Source: Synergistota bacterium | GTDB lineage: Bacteria > Synergistota > GBS-1 | DNA length: 64,000 nt | Assembly (NCBI GenBank): GCA_025060595.1 | Contig: JANXBX010000001.1 | Coordinates: 186,001-250,000, forward strand | Direction of reading: 5' to 3' | In this document: one piece after another, positions 17,151-25,276 of the stretch | Position numbering within the stretch: position 1 is the stretch's first letter | Layout of the letters: the number at the start of each line of letters is the position of its first letter | Made by a program: the position numbers and the translations under genes | The notes under the pieces: model-generated | Seen by the model: the letters and a program-made list of their open reading frames with translations, nothing else | Told to the model about the DNA's origin: nothing | Database searches by the model: none

Positions 17151-17179
17151 ATTATATCAGCTTATGCTATACTTCTAAA
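17151..17179 (-). promoter_or_regulatory. Promoter for the ispA-dxs-tlyA-nadK-recN operon
   Basis: Minus-strand TATAAT (17151-17156) with TTTAGA (17174-17179) at a 17-base spacing. It overlaps a plus-strand TGCTATACT extended -10 (17165-17173) for the divergent gene at 17205, so the two promoters are back to back. Confidence 0.55.
17165..17173 (+). promoter_or_regulatory. Extended -10 promoter element for the exported protein gene at 17205
   Basis: TG-C-TATACT on the plus strand, about 30 bases before the ATG. No good -35 hexamer is evident, which is typical of extended -10 promoters. Confidence 0.45.
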
Positions 17180-17204
17180 AGAAGAAGGAAAGGAGGAAGA
17201 AACC

Positions 17205-17993
17205 ATGAGAGTTAAAAGTATAGTATTTATAATTATTTTACTACTAATAGCAGGCCTAGTAAAAGCAGAGGAAAACCCATTTCTTAGAGATGCAAAAATT
17301 AAGCTTGCTAACGCTAAGAGGATAGTTATCATACCCTTTTCCACCACTTCCCAAGACCCTATGGGAATAGAAAATAGAAGGCTCCTCTTTGCCATCAGAC
17401 AAGGATTTGAATGTATGGGAAAACTTGTAATACCTGAAGAAGACGTTTGGGCTCTCCTTAAGGAAAAAAAGCTAATAGAAAGGGAAAACGAACAAGCCAA
17501 AAAACTTAAAGAGCAATTAAGAATCTATGGGTTTAGTAAGGAAATCCAGGATTACCTGAAAGAAATTGACCCTCAATTTTTAAGCGAGCCCTTTATGCTT
17601 TCTCTAACAGAAGAACAGGTCAAAGAGATAGCTAAAAGGTTCAACGCCGACATAATAGTAAGAGGTTGCATCGTTGATTACGGGGTCATGGATGTTTCTA
17701 GCGGTAGTCCTCTAAGCAATCTTATAGGAGGAGTAGCCCCATTCATAACAGCTCAAAGAATAGGTATAGCTATAGCTGCCGGTAGCTACATTCCTTCCGT
17801 AGACAAACAGGGAGTAATACAGATGACTATATACCTTCACGATGGAATAAATGGAAGACTCCTTTATGGAAAATCCCTCTTTTCAACATACAAACCTCTC
17901 TTCTCTAACCTTGAGACAAAATTTGTTCTTCTTAGAGGAGCATTAAAGAGGGCCTTGGATACCTTTTTTAACGAGCTTTCTATAAATAACTAA
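17205..17993 (+). CDS. Exported protein of unknown function, TolB/CsgG-like N-terminal pattern
   Basis: About 262 residues. The ATG at 17205 follows AGGAGG, and the first 20 residues form a signal peptide (MRVKSIVFI, hydrophobic core, cleavage probably after VKA). The mature part starts with a strand-rich segment (RIVIIPFSTTSQDP) and has the phrase FNADIIVRGCIVDYGV and a late YGKSLFSTYKP segment. This is like the nucleotide-independent Rossmann-like fold of CsgG, GNA1162 and FlgT middle domains, where the protein computes a value per lipoprotein complex. It shares this style with the cluster at 38323-42940. It is monocistronic and convergent with the SDR gene. Function unknown; periplasmic or outer-membrane associated. 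Confidence 0.7.
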   Translation: MRVKSIVFIIILLLIAGLVKAEENPFLRDAKIKLANAKRIVIIPFSTTSQDPMGIENRRLLFAIRQGFECMGKLVIPEEDVWALLKEKKLIERENEQAKKLKEQLRIYGFSKEIQDYLKEIDPQFLSEPFMLSLTEEQVKEIAKRFNADIIVRGCIVDYGVMDVSSGSPLSNLIGGVAPFITAQRIGIAIAAGSYIPSVDKQGVIQMTIYLHDGINGRLLYGKSLFSTYKPLFSNLETKFVLLRGALKRALDTFFNELSINN

Positions 17994-18766
17994 GGCTTAT
18001 TAACCTCCTTCCAAGCTTTATAAAGTTTTTTATCATAAAAATTAGGAAAAAGCGCTCTTAAGAACAAAAAAATCCTGTAGCGTCGAGGCCAAATAAGTAC
18101 TCTTTTTCTCTTTAAATAAGCCTTATAAACAGCTTCAGCAAAAAGAGAGGGATCCTCTCTTTTACCTATAGGTGGATGCTTTAGACTCCCTAAAGTTTTT
18201 TCAGTAAAGTCGGTTTTAATCCTTCCTGCTTCCACATTAAGAACATTTATATCCCTTTCTACTAGCTCAGCTCTCAAACTCTCCATGATAGAGCTTAAGG
18301 CAGCTTTACTTGCACCATAACCTCCCATAAAAGGAACAGGAAGACGAGCTGTTATAGAGGAGATATTTATTATAGTACCTCCCCTTACCATGTACTTTAA
18401 GGCTTCCTTAGTTAATCTAAAAGGAGAAAAGAAGTTAACTTCAAAAACTTGTCGCAAATCTTTCTCCTCCATAGAGCTAAAACTCTCGTAAATTCCAAGA
18501 CCTGCTGCATTTATAAGTAAATCTATCTTACCAAAAATATCCAAGGCTCTTTCAACTATTTCCTTTTCATTACCTATTAAAGCATCATAAAAACAACACT
18601 CTACCTTAACTTCAGAAAGCTCCTCTTTAAGGGAAAGAAGCTTCTCTTCAGATCTTCCACATAGAAGAAGAGAAAATCCTCCTTTTCCAAATTTTAAACT
18701 TAATGCTTTTCCTATTCCACCAGTAGCACCCGTTATGATACAAACCCTTAGATCTCTTGTACTCAT
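17990..18766 (-). CDS. Short-chain dehydrogenase/reductase (SDR)
   Basis: About 258 residues of the classical SDR type. The cofactor loop is TGATGGIG (near residue 15), then NAAGLG, the catalytic serine in INISSITARLP and the YGASK catalytic pair. The C-terminus carries a basic, hydrophobic tail (KRKRVLIWPRRYRIFLFLRALFP) that could associate with the membrane, as seen in SDRs acting on lipids. The ATG at 18766 has no Shine-Dalgarno; the -10 element TATACT is eight bases upstream, so the message may be leaderless. Substrate unknown. The gene shares four bases with the end of the convergent gene at 17205-17993. Confidence 0.9.
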   Translation of the reverse strand: MSTRDLRVCIITGATGGIGKALSLKFGKGGFSLLLCGRSEEKLLSLKEELSEVKVECCFYDALIGNEKEIVERALDIFGKIDLLINAAGLGIYESFSSMEEKDLRQVFEVNFFSPFRLTKEALKYMVRGGTIINISSITARLPVPFMGGYGASKAALSSIMESLRAELVERDINVLNVEAGRIKTDFTEKTLGSLKHPPIGKREDPSLFAEAVYKAYLKRKRVLIWPRRYRIFLFLRALFPNFYDKKLYKAWKEVNKP

Positions 18767-18774
18767 CAATATAA

Positions 18775-18783
18775 AGTATACCA
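18775..18783 (-). promoter_or_regulatory. Extended -10 element for the SDR gene (probable leaderless transcript)
   Basis: TG-G-TATACT on the minus strand ends eight bases before the ATG at 18766, so transcription should start at or next to the start codon. No ribosome-binding site is present. Confidence 0.5.
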
Positions 18784-18825
18784 CTTAATCAAGAACCTAA
18801 ACATAGTTTAAAAACGATAAATAAG

Positions 18826-18834
18826 TGTTATAAT
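18826..18834 (+). promoter_or_regulatory. Extended -10 element for the DUF362/ferredoxin operon (probable leaderless transcript)
   Basis: TG-T-TATAAT on the plus strand ends six bases before the ATG at 18841. The predicted first transcribed base is the A of the start codon, and there is no Shine-Dalgarno. Confidence 0.6.
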
Positions 18835-18840
18835 AACCTT

Positions 18841-19965
18841 ATGAGGATTGCGATAAAAAGGTTATCTACCATAACTTACGATGAGATTAGGGACAAAGTA
18901 AGAGAAATATTTGATCTTCTTGGAGGAATTGAAAAATTTTTATCTCCCAAAGATAAGGTCTTAATAAAGCCTAACTTGCTTTCACCGTCAAAAGTAGAAG
19001 AAGCTAGAATAACTGATCCCAGAGTTATAGAAGCAGTGGTTGAAATAATTCATCCTATAGTATCAGAAGTCTGGATAGGAGATAGTTCTGGAGTGTCTAC
19101 GAAGAGCGGAACCCAAAAAACTATGGAAAGTATAAATTTACATAAAATACCTGAAAAGTTTCCAAAAGTTAAATTAAGAAACTTCGATGAAGAAAGCAGA
19201 AAACCTTATGAGATAAGCTTAGGGAAAAAGGGTAAAATGCAGATTACAATAGCAGAAGCAGTTTTTCAAGCTGATAAGATAATAAATCTACCTAAACTTA
19301 AGACACATAATCTCACTGTAATAACATGTGCCGTTAAAAATACCTTTGGATGCCTTCCAGGAAGCCAGAAAGCGAGAGTTCATGCTGAAGCTAAAGATCC
19401 GGAAAGCTTTGCTCATGCCTTAATAGATATTCATCTTGCGGTTAAACCAATCCTTACAATTGTAGATGCAACTATTTCTATGGAAGGAGAAGGCCCGGCC
19501 TGGGGAAAACCTAAAGAAACAAAACTTCTCTTTGGAGGAGAAAACCCTTTTGCAGTAGATATAGTGGCATCAAGAATAATAGGCTTTATACCTACTAAAA
19601 TACCTACAATAAAAGTAGCAGAAGAAAGAGGATTAAACCCAGAAAGGATAGATATACTAGGAGAAAGATTAGAAGAAATAAGCTATAGCTTTGAAGCCCC
19701 TAAAAGCACCTTATTTGCCAGAGCTCTACCTTCCTTCATATGGAGAGGATTGACACCGAAAGTAAAGATGGATGAAAATAAATGTGTTAAGTGCGGAATA
19801 TGCATTAAGCACTGTCCAGTAGGAGCGATAACATTTAACCCATTTCCAAAAGTTGACCATGGAAGATGTATTTTGTGCTTTTGCTGCCATGAACTTTGCC
19901 CAGTGGGAGCAGTACAAATCCAAGAAAGGATATTGTCTAGGATATTCTTACGTGGGGTGGTATAA
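18841..19965 (+). CDS. DUF362 domain protein with C-terminal two-cluster ferredoxin domain
   Basis: 374 residues. The DUF362 part (about 1-300) has KVLIKPNLLSP, VWIGDSSGVSTKSGTQ and INLPKLKTHNLTVITCAVKNTFG. The C-terminal part has two 4Fe-4S motifs, CVKCGICIKHCP and CILCFCCHELCP. The family is iron-sulfur binding and its catalytic role is unsettled; it is widespread in anaerobes. The gene begins a plus-strand run with pgsA (3-base gap), plsY and a radical SAM protein, so it may share expression with phospholipid synthesis. Start at the ATG directly downstream of TATAAT; no leader is expected. Confidence 0.9.
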   Translation: MRIAIKRLSTITYDEIRDKVREIFDLLGGIEKFLSPKDKVLIKPNLLSPSKVEEARITDPRVIEAVVEIIHPIVSEVWIGDSSGVSTKSGTQKTMESINLHKIPEKFPKVKLRNFDEESRKPYEISLGKKGKMQITIAEAVFQADKIINLPKLKTHNLTVITCAVKNTFGCLPGSQKARVHAEAKDPESFAHALIDIHLAVKPILTIVDATISMEGEGPAWGKPKETKLLFGGENPFAVDIVASRIIGFIPTKIPTIKVAEERGLNPERIDILGERLEEISYSFEAPKSTLFARALPSFIWRGLTPKVKMDENKCVKCGICIKHCPVGAITFNPFPKVDHGRCILCFCCHELCPVGAVQIQERILSRIFLRGVV

Positions 19966-19968
19966 GTC

Positions 19969-20496
19969 GTGAACGTAGCAATTAAGCTGACTCTTCTAAG
20001 AATGATTTTAACTATACCGTTTATAGTATCTTGCCTATTAGAGGAAGGAAGCTTAAAGTTTATATCCCTTATCCTGTTTTCAATCGCTTCCTTAACCGAT
20101 TATCTTGATGGTAGAATCGCTAGAGCAAAAAATATAATTACAGATGCCGGTAAAATACTTGATCCAATAGCAGATAAAATCCTGATAACAGGAGCCTTCG
20201 TTAGCTTCGTCCAACTAGGCAAGGTTCCCGCTTGGATAGCAATTGTCATAATATCAAGAGAGTTTTTGGTAACAGGATTAAGAACCTTAGCGGCCAACAA
20301 AAACGTTATAATAGCAGCAAGCTCTTTTGGAAAAGCTAAGATGTTTCTTCAAACTATAGCAGTGTTTCTCATACTACTGGGATTTAATGAAATTATAAAT
20401 CTTTTAGTGCTATGGGCAACAGCCATAATAACTATATTATCAGGCTTAGACTACTTTATTAAAAACAGAAATATAATAAAGGAGGCCCTAAAGTAA
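19969..20496 (+). CDS. pgsA: CDP-diacylglycerol-glycerol-3-phosphate 3-phosphatidyltransferase
   Basis: Membrane enzyme of 175 residues that forms phosphatidylglycerol phosphate. The complete CDP-alcohol phosphotransferase motif D-x2-D-G-x2-A-R-x8-G-x3-D-x3-D is present with Asp44, Asp47, Gly48, Ala51, Arg52, Gly61, Asp65 and Asp69. Four to five hydrophobic segments are seen. It starts with GTG three bases after the preceding stop and overlaps plsY by one base, so both phospholipid genes are translationally coupled. Confidence 0.95.
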   Translation: MNVAIKLTLLRMILTIPFIVSCLLEEGSLKFISLILFSIASLTDYLDGRIARAKNIITDAGKILDPIADKILITGAFVSFVQLGKVPAWIAIVIISREFLVTGLRTLAANKNVIIAASSFGKAKMFLQTIAVFLILLGFNEIINLLVLWATAIITILSGLDYFIKNRNIIKEALK

Positions 20497-21104
20497 TGGA
20501 TTTCCTTCCCTTTATCATAATAGGGTTCCTGTTTGGTTCCTTTCCAACAGGATATGTTTACGGAAAGCTAGCCTCCGGAATAGACATAAGAAAATACGGA
20601 AGCGGAAACATAGGTATGGCAAATGTTAGAAGAACCTTAGGGAAAAAAGCCGGGGTTATCACCCTTATTGGAGACCTTATTAAAGGAGCTATTCCCTATT
20701 TTATAGCACTTAAATTCACTGGTTCCCATGAAATAGCCTTATTCTCTGGCTTCGCCTCTATATGCGGACATATATGGACTCCTTTCCTAAAATTTAAGGG
20801 GGGAAAGGGAATAGCTACAACTTATGGAGTACTTGCGGCAGCCTCCCTACCAGTAGCAATCCTCTCAGCCCTAGTCTGGTACACAATGGTTAAAATAACA
20901 AGATACTCATCTTTGGGTTCACTATGTGGAGTTGGTTCAAGCATAGCTTGGGCTTATATTTTGCCCTTCTCTCCAAAATCACTCCCTCTCTTCTCAATAA
21001 TAACTTTTATCCTGGTTCTTTACACTCATAGAGAGAATATAAAAAGGCTAATCAGGGGGGAAGAGCTAACGATAGATGGAAAACCCAAGGATAGAAGAGC
21101 TTGA
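20496..21104 (+). CDS. plsY: Glycerol-3-phosphate acyltransferase PlsY
   Basis: Membrane acyltransferase of 202 residues that transfers acyl from acyl phosphate to glycerol 3-phosphate. Conserved loops are seen: GSFPTGYVYGKLASGIDIRKYGSGNIGMANVRRTLGKK, here as GSFPTGY, DIRKYGSGNIG and TLGKKAG, then FLKFKGGKGIATTYGV and the late TLYTHREN-like YTHRENIKRLIRGEE. About five hydrophobic segments are present. Its 3' end overlaps the next gene by 29 bases. Confidence 0.95.
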   Translation: MDFLPFIIIGFLFGSFPTGYVYGKLASGIDIRKYGSGNIGMANVRRTLGKKAGVITLIGDLIKGAIPYFIALKFTGSHEIALFSGFASICGHIWTPFLKFKGGKGIATTYGVLAAASLPVAILSALVWYTMVKITRYSSLGSLCGVGSSIAWAYILPFSPKSLPLFSIITFILVLYTHRENIKRLIRGEELTIDGKPKDRRA

Positions 21105-21939
21105 AGCTATTGCTTCACCATGTAGGCTTTGCCCTCACAAATGTGAAGCAAATAGAAAAGAAGGAAAAGCGGGCTTTTGTAGAGTCCCTACGCTAGATCC
21201 GATAGTTAGTAGCTATGGTCCTCATTTCGGAGAAGAAAGCTTTCTTGTCGGGAGAGGAGGCTCTGGAACTATATTCTTCACATACTGCAATATGAAATGC
21301 GTTTTCTGTCAAAACTATGATATAAGTCAGCTAGGATCTGGTAGAGTTATTAAAGTAGAGGATTTAGCTAAGATAATGCTCATCCTTCAAAGAGCAGGAT
21401 GCCATAACATAAATCTCGTAACACCAACCCCTCATATATACTCAATCGCTAAAGCTATAGAACTTGCCAAGTCTAAAGGCTTAGAGCTTCCCATAGTCTA
21501 TAACTGTGGAGGATATGAATCTGTTGAAACACTTAAACTTTTAAGAGGATTAATCGATATTTATATGCCAGATTTCAAATATGGAGATTCTGAAGTAGGA
21601 GAGGAGTTATCCAAAGTTAAAAATTACACAGAAATTGCTCTTCAAGCCATAGAAGAAATGCTCTCTCAGGTAGGCCACTTAGAGATAGGCCCTGATGGAA
21701 TAGCGAAAAAAGGGGTTTTCATAAGACATCTTATAATGCCCAATGATGCAGCCTCATCATTTAAGGCTCTTGAGCTTCTTGCTAAGAACTTTCCAGGCAT
21801 AGCTATTAACATCATGGACCAATATTATCCAACACACCTTGCAAACAACTATCCTAAAATCTCAAGAAGAATAAATACAAGGGAATGGGGCGAAACTCTA
21901 AAGTTTGCACGGGCTCTTAATATAAGAGTAGTAAGCTAG
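21076..21939 (+). CDS. Radical SAM protein of the PflA-like (COG1313) group
   Basis: 287 residues. The SAM-cluster motif C-x3-C-x2-C lies at Cys71, Cys75 and Cys78 (TYCNMKCVFCQN). An additional N-terminal cysteine group (Cys16, 19, 23, 35) could hold zinc or another cluster. Later segments NLVTPTPHIYSI, YNCGGYESVETL and DFKYGDSE are typical for this group, which is related to pyruvate formate-lyase activases, but the target is unknown. It overlaps the plsY end and is the last gene of this run. The following feoB is convergent and overlaps its 3' end by 23 bases. Confidence 0.88.
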   Translation: MENPRIEELEAIASPCRLCPHKCEANRKEGKAGFCRVPTLDPIVSSYGPHFGEESFLVGRGGSGTIFFTYCNMKCVFCQNYDISQLGSGRVIKVEDLAKIMLILQRAGCHNINLVTPTPHIYSIAKAIELAKSKGLELPIVYNCGGYESVETLKLLRGLIDIYMPDFKYGDSEVGEELSKVKNYTEIALQAIEEMLSQVGHLEIGPDGIAKKGVFIRHLIMPNDAASSFKALELLAKNFPGIAINIMDQYYPTHLANNYPKISRRINTREWGETLKFARALNIRVVS

Positions 21940-23845
21940 CTCCTCTTACGATGATTGCTAAAGAGAAAGCAACTACAAAAGTTAAAAGAAGAACAAAAAA
22001 CGATCTTTTAAGACCTATTTCCCTTATTAACGCCCCCAAGGTAGAAACGCAAGGAAAGTAAAAGACAACAAAGACAGTAAAAATAAACATTTGAGAGGGA
22101 AGAAGAGAAAGCTCTCCACCTAAAGCCTGCCTAAGCATCAGCAGAGAAAGCTCCTTCCTTAATATACCAAAAATAAGCGTAATACCCACCTCTGTCGGAA
22201 GGCCAAGAGGGTAAGTTACGAAGCTTAAGTAAGAGTTTATCCTATTCTCAAAGCCATAGTAAGTAATCAAGGATAAGAAAATACTTCCTCCTATAAGAAG
22301 CGGCCAGGCTATAATAATAAACTCCCTTAACCTTAACCATGTTTTAGCTAAAAGACCCCTTAAAGTGGGTAAGCGATACGGAGGTACCTCCATTATCAAT
22401 CCTTCACAATACCCAGGCAAAAGCTTTGAAATTCCCCAACCTAAAAATCCTATCACTATAAGATTTAGAACATAAAGGAGAAAAACTAATTCCCCACCAA
22501 GATAAAAACCAACAAGACCCATTATTATGGTCATTCGGGCAGCACAGGGAACCAGAACCGTTAAAATGGATGCTATAAATCGATCACGGGAACTCTCAAG
22601 TATTCTCACAGCCATAACAGCTGGAACGTTACACCCATAACCAAGAATTAAAGGGAGTATGGCTTTGCCATGAAGCCCTACCTTATGCATCAGAGCATCC
22701 ATTAAAAAGGCAATCCTAGGGAGATAACCTAAATCCTCAAGAAAAGATAAGCCAAATAGAAAGGGAACAAGATATGGTAAAACGATAGCAAGTCCACCTG
22801 TAAAGCCATCATATAGTCCCTTTAAAACATATGAAAATAGACTTTGAGAGCTAAATAAGAAAGATAGCCTCTCGTGAAGCTCTTCAAAGAACCTTAGCAA
22901 GGGGGCTTCAATCAGTGAGCCAAACTTAAAAACAAAAGTAAAAAAGAGGTAAAGAGTAAAAAACAGCAAGAAATAACCCACATACGGATTAAGAACGAGG
23001 GAATCCAGTCTATCTTTTAAGGTTTCCTTGCCTCGTTTAACCTTTGCAACTTGCTCAAATATACTAAAAGCAAGTGAATGCCTTTGCGAAGCTATCACTT
23101 CTTCCGGTTCCCTATTATACTCCCTTATAATACTCTCCCTAATTTTTTCGACCAAAACCTTAATATCAGGAGCATATCTATAGACTATGGAAGATATCTC
23201 CTCATCTCCCTCTATAAGCTTTAAAGCGATAAACCTTACCGGAAACTTTCCTATTATATCTACTCCTTTTAGCCTGCCCTCTAACTCCAGTACTTCCCTT
23301 TCTATAGCCCCACAGAACCTAGGGGGAAAAGCCCTGACTCTCTCCTCAGTTGCCCTGAGAGCAGCTTCAAAAAGCTCCTTTATCCCTCTACCTCTATTAG
23401 CAACAGTAGTAACAACGGGAACACCTAAAACTTTTGAAAGTTTATCCACATCAATGATCATTCCTTTCTCTACAGCCTCATCCATCATGTTAAGACAAAG
23501 AATCATGGGAAGCTCAAGCTCCATCAGCTCAATGGTAAATTCGAGACTCCTTGAAAGAAGAGAAGCATCCACAACGTTTATATAAAGATCAGCACCCGTC
23601 TTAAGTATGAACTTGCGAGCTTCTTTTTCAGCCTCATCAACAGGAGAGAGGGAATATATACCAGGGAGATCTATAAGCTCAAAAATTCTATTACCGAAGC
23701 GAATATCGCTCATCGTATAAGAAACAGTTGTTCCTGGAAAGTTAGAAGCTATAGATTTATACCCTGCTACTTGATTGAATATAGTGCTTTTACCACAATT
23801 AGGCTGTCCTACCAATGCGATTCTTACTCTATCTTTTCCACCCAA
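21917..23845 (-). CDS. feoB: Ferrous iron transporter FeoB
   Basis: About 642 residues. The N-terminal G domain has GQPNCGKSTIFN (G1), the GTTVSYT switch, DLPGIYSLSP (G3) and LNMMDEA (G4). A helical bundle and about ten membrane segments with two gate regions follow, including the ILGYGCNVPAVMA and VPCAARMTIIMGL cysteine motifs that line the iron path. Imports Fe(II), the form expected in an anaerobe. The TTG at 23845 is the nearest usable start to the G1 motif; longer forms overlap all of feoA. The start overlaps the end of feoA by 22 bases, suggesting coupled translation. Confidence 0.95.
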   Translation of the reverse strand: MGGKDRVRIALVGQPNCGKSTIFNQVAGYKSIASNFPGTTVSYTMSDIRFGNRIFELIDLPGIYSLSPVDEAEKEARKFILKTGADLYINVVDASLLSRSLEFTIELMELELPMILCLNMMDEAVEKGMIIDVDKLSKVLGVPVVTTVANRGRGIKELFEAALRATEERVRAFPPRFCGAIEREVLELEGRLKGVDIIGKFPVRFIALKLIEGDEEISSIVYRYAPDIKVLVEKIRESIIREYNREPEEVIASQRHSLAFSIFEQVAKVKRGKETLKDRLDSLVLNPYVGYFLLFFTLYLFFTFVFKFGSLIEAPLLRFFEELHERLSFLFSSQSLFSYVLKGLYDGFTGGLAIVLPYLVPFLFGLSFLEDLGYLPRIAFLMDALMHKVGLHGKAILPLILGYGCNVPAVMAVRILESSRDRFIASILTVLVPCAARMTIIMGLVGFYLGGELVFLLYVLNLIVIGFLGWGISKLLPGYCEGLIMEVPPYRLPTLRGLLAKTWLRLREFIIIAWPLLIGGSIFLSLITYYGFENRINSYLSFVTYPLGLPTEVGITLIFGILRKELSLLMLRQALGGELSLLPSQMFIFTVFVVFYFPCVSTLGALIREIGLKRSFFVLLLTFVVAFSLAIIVRGASLLLLY

Positions 23846-24063
23846 ATTCTCGAAGCAACCCCTTTCCCAAGAGCAATCCTCGTATTGTTGACCTCTACCA
23901 TTAAGGGGCAACCTAAGACAGCGCTCTTTGCAACTTTAACTTCAACACCAGGAAATATCCCCAACTGAATTAATCTTACTCTAAAAACCCTTCCCCCTAC
24001 TATGTCTACAACTTTACCTCTTTCCCCTTCACTTAATCTATCTAAAGGGAGGGTTTCCCTCAT
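23824..24063 (-). CDS. feoA: FeoA-like SH3-domain protein
   Basis: 79 residues with the small FeoA/SH3 fold: LSEGERGKVVDIVGG at the start, RVRLIQLGIFPGVEVKVAKSAVLGCPLMVEV, and RIALGKGVASRIWV at the end. The family modulates FeoB at the inner membrane. The gene starts with ATG after AAAGGTGGG and overlaps feoB by its last 22 bases. Upstream lies a TATAAT-rich stretch that probably holds the promoter. Confidence 0.92.
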   Translation of the reverse strand: MRETLPLDRLSEGERGKVVDIVGGRVFRVRLIQLGIFPGVEVKVAKSAVLGCPLMVEVNNTRIALGKGVASRIWVEKIE

Positions 24064-24133
24064 TTACATCCCACCTTTAACTATTATAAGGGGGGTCATT
24101 TCAGCTTAAAGTATTATACTCTATTTTAAACCA

Positions 24134-24170
24134 TAAAAAAAGCGCCTCCTTAGTCAAGGAGGCGCTTTTT
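24134..24170 (-). terminator. Intrinsic terminator of the TRAP-kdgK-uxuB-uxuA operon
   Basis: Perfect 11-bp GC-rich stem (AGCGCCTCCTT with its complement, loop of four) flanked by A and T runs on both sides. It lies 20 bases after the uxuA stop and, because of both runs, could also block transcription from the other direction. Confidence 0.92.
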
Positions 24171-24189
24171 AATAAAAAATATATTAAGA

Positions 24190-25272
24190 TTAACAATACC
24201 TTTCCTTCATCTTACAAACGGCTTCCCAAAGCCCTAAAAGATAAGTTATACCCAAAGCCCTATCATAAAGACCATATCCAGGACGACCTTTCTCACCCCA
24301 TATCATCCTACCATGATCTGGTCTCACATAGCCTTTGTAATCCACATCACAAAGGGCTTTTACAATCTCAAACATATCATGAGAACCACAGAAAGAAGGA
24401 TGAGCCGTCTCATAAAACTTTCCACGCTCTACTATTTTGAGGTTTCTAAGATGAGCAAAATGTATTCTTCCCATTTTCCCGAAGTAGCGAATCATCTCCG
24501 GTATGTTGTTATCAGGGTTAGCTCCAAGCGATCCCATACAAAAAGTCAAACCATTATAAGGACTATCAACAGCCTTTAAGAAACGCTCTATGTTCTCCTT
24601 ATTAGTAACTATCCTAGGAAGACCAAATATACTCCATGGTGGATCGTCGGGGTGAATGGCAAGCTTAACATCACACTCCTCACATGTAGGAATAACAGCT
24701 TTAAGGAAGTAAACAAGATTTTCGAGAAGTTTATTTTCATCTATACTCTTATAAAGTTTGAAGGTCTCCTCAAGCTTAGCAAGTCTATCCCACTCCCATC
24801 CAGGGAGAATAACCCCATGAGAACCCTCTTTAACTCTCCTTATTAACTCCTGCGGCGTTATATTCTCTATCAAGCTATGATCATATTCCATAACCTCCGA
24901 GCCATCGGGCAACTTTTTGTGAAGATCCGTTCTCATCCAATCAAATACAGGCATGAAGTTATAGCATATAACCTTTACCCCAACCTTAGATAAATTCTTT
25001 ATCGTTTCTATATAGTTCTCTATATATCTATCTCTCGTAGGAAGACCAAGCTTGATATCCTCATGTACGTTTACACTCTCTATAACCTCCAGAGTAAGAC
25101 CCGCCCTTTCAACCACTTCCTTTAGCCGCTTAATCTTCTCAAGAGGCCAAACCTCACCCACAGGAACATCAAACAAAGCTCCCACAACTCCAACAACACC
25201 AGGAATCTGTCTTATCTGCTCTAAGGTTATATGATCATTTCCTTCCCCATACCACCTAAAGACCATCTTCAT
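24190..25272 (-). CDS. uxuA: Mannonate dehydratase
   Basis: Converts D-mannonate to 2-keto-3-deoxygluconate by loss of water, in the cytoplasm. At 360 residues the length is normal. UxuA features are the N-terminal MVFRWYGEGNDHI, VKVICYNFMPVFDWMRTD, HPDDPP, FCMGSLGA, FAHLRN and GYVRPDHGRM. These carry the metal-binding histidines, aspartates and cysteine. It is the last gene of the uronate operon, five bases after uxuB, and is followed by a strong terminator. Confidence 0.97.
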   Translation of the reverse strand: MKMVFRWYGEGNDHITLEQIRQIPGVVGVVGALFDVPVGEVWPLEKIKRLKEVVERAGLTLEVIESVNVHEDIKLGLPTRDRYIENYIETIKNLSKVGVKVICYNFMPVFDWMRTDLHKKLPDGSEVMEYDHSLIENITPQELIRRVKEGSHGVILPGWEWDRLAKLEETFKLYKSIDENKLLENLVYFLKAVIPTCEECDVKLAIHPDDPPWSIFGLPRIVTNKENIERFLKAVDSPYNGLTFCMGSLGANPDNNIPEMIRYFGKMGRIHFAHLRNLKIVERGKFYETAHPSFCGSHDMFEIVKALCDVDYKGYVRPDHGRMIWGEKGRPGYGLYDRALGITYLLGLWEAVCKMKERYC

Positions 25273-25276
25273 CCCC

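Noticed and set aside
24313-24579. Open frame opposite uxuA
   Set aside because: Antisense to a clear enzyme gene, no ribosome-binding site and no recognisable protein; typical of several opposite-strand frames here.
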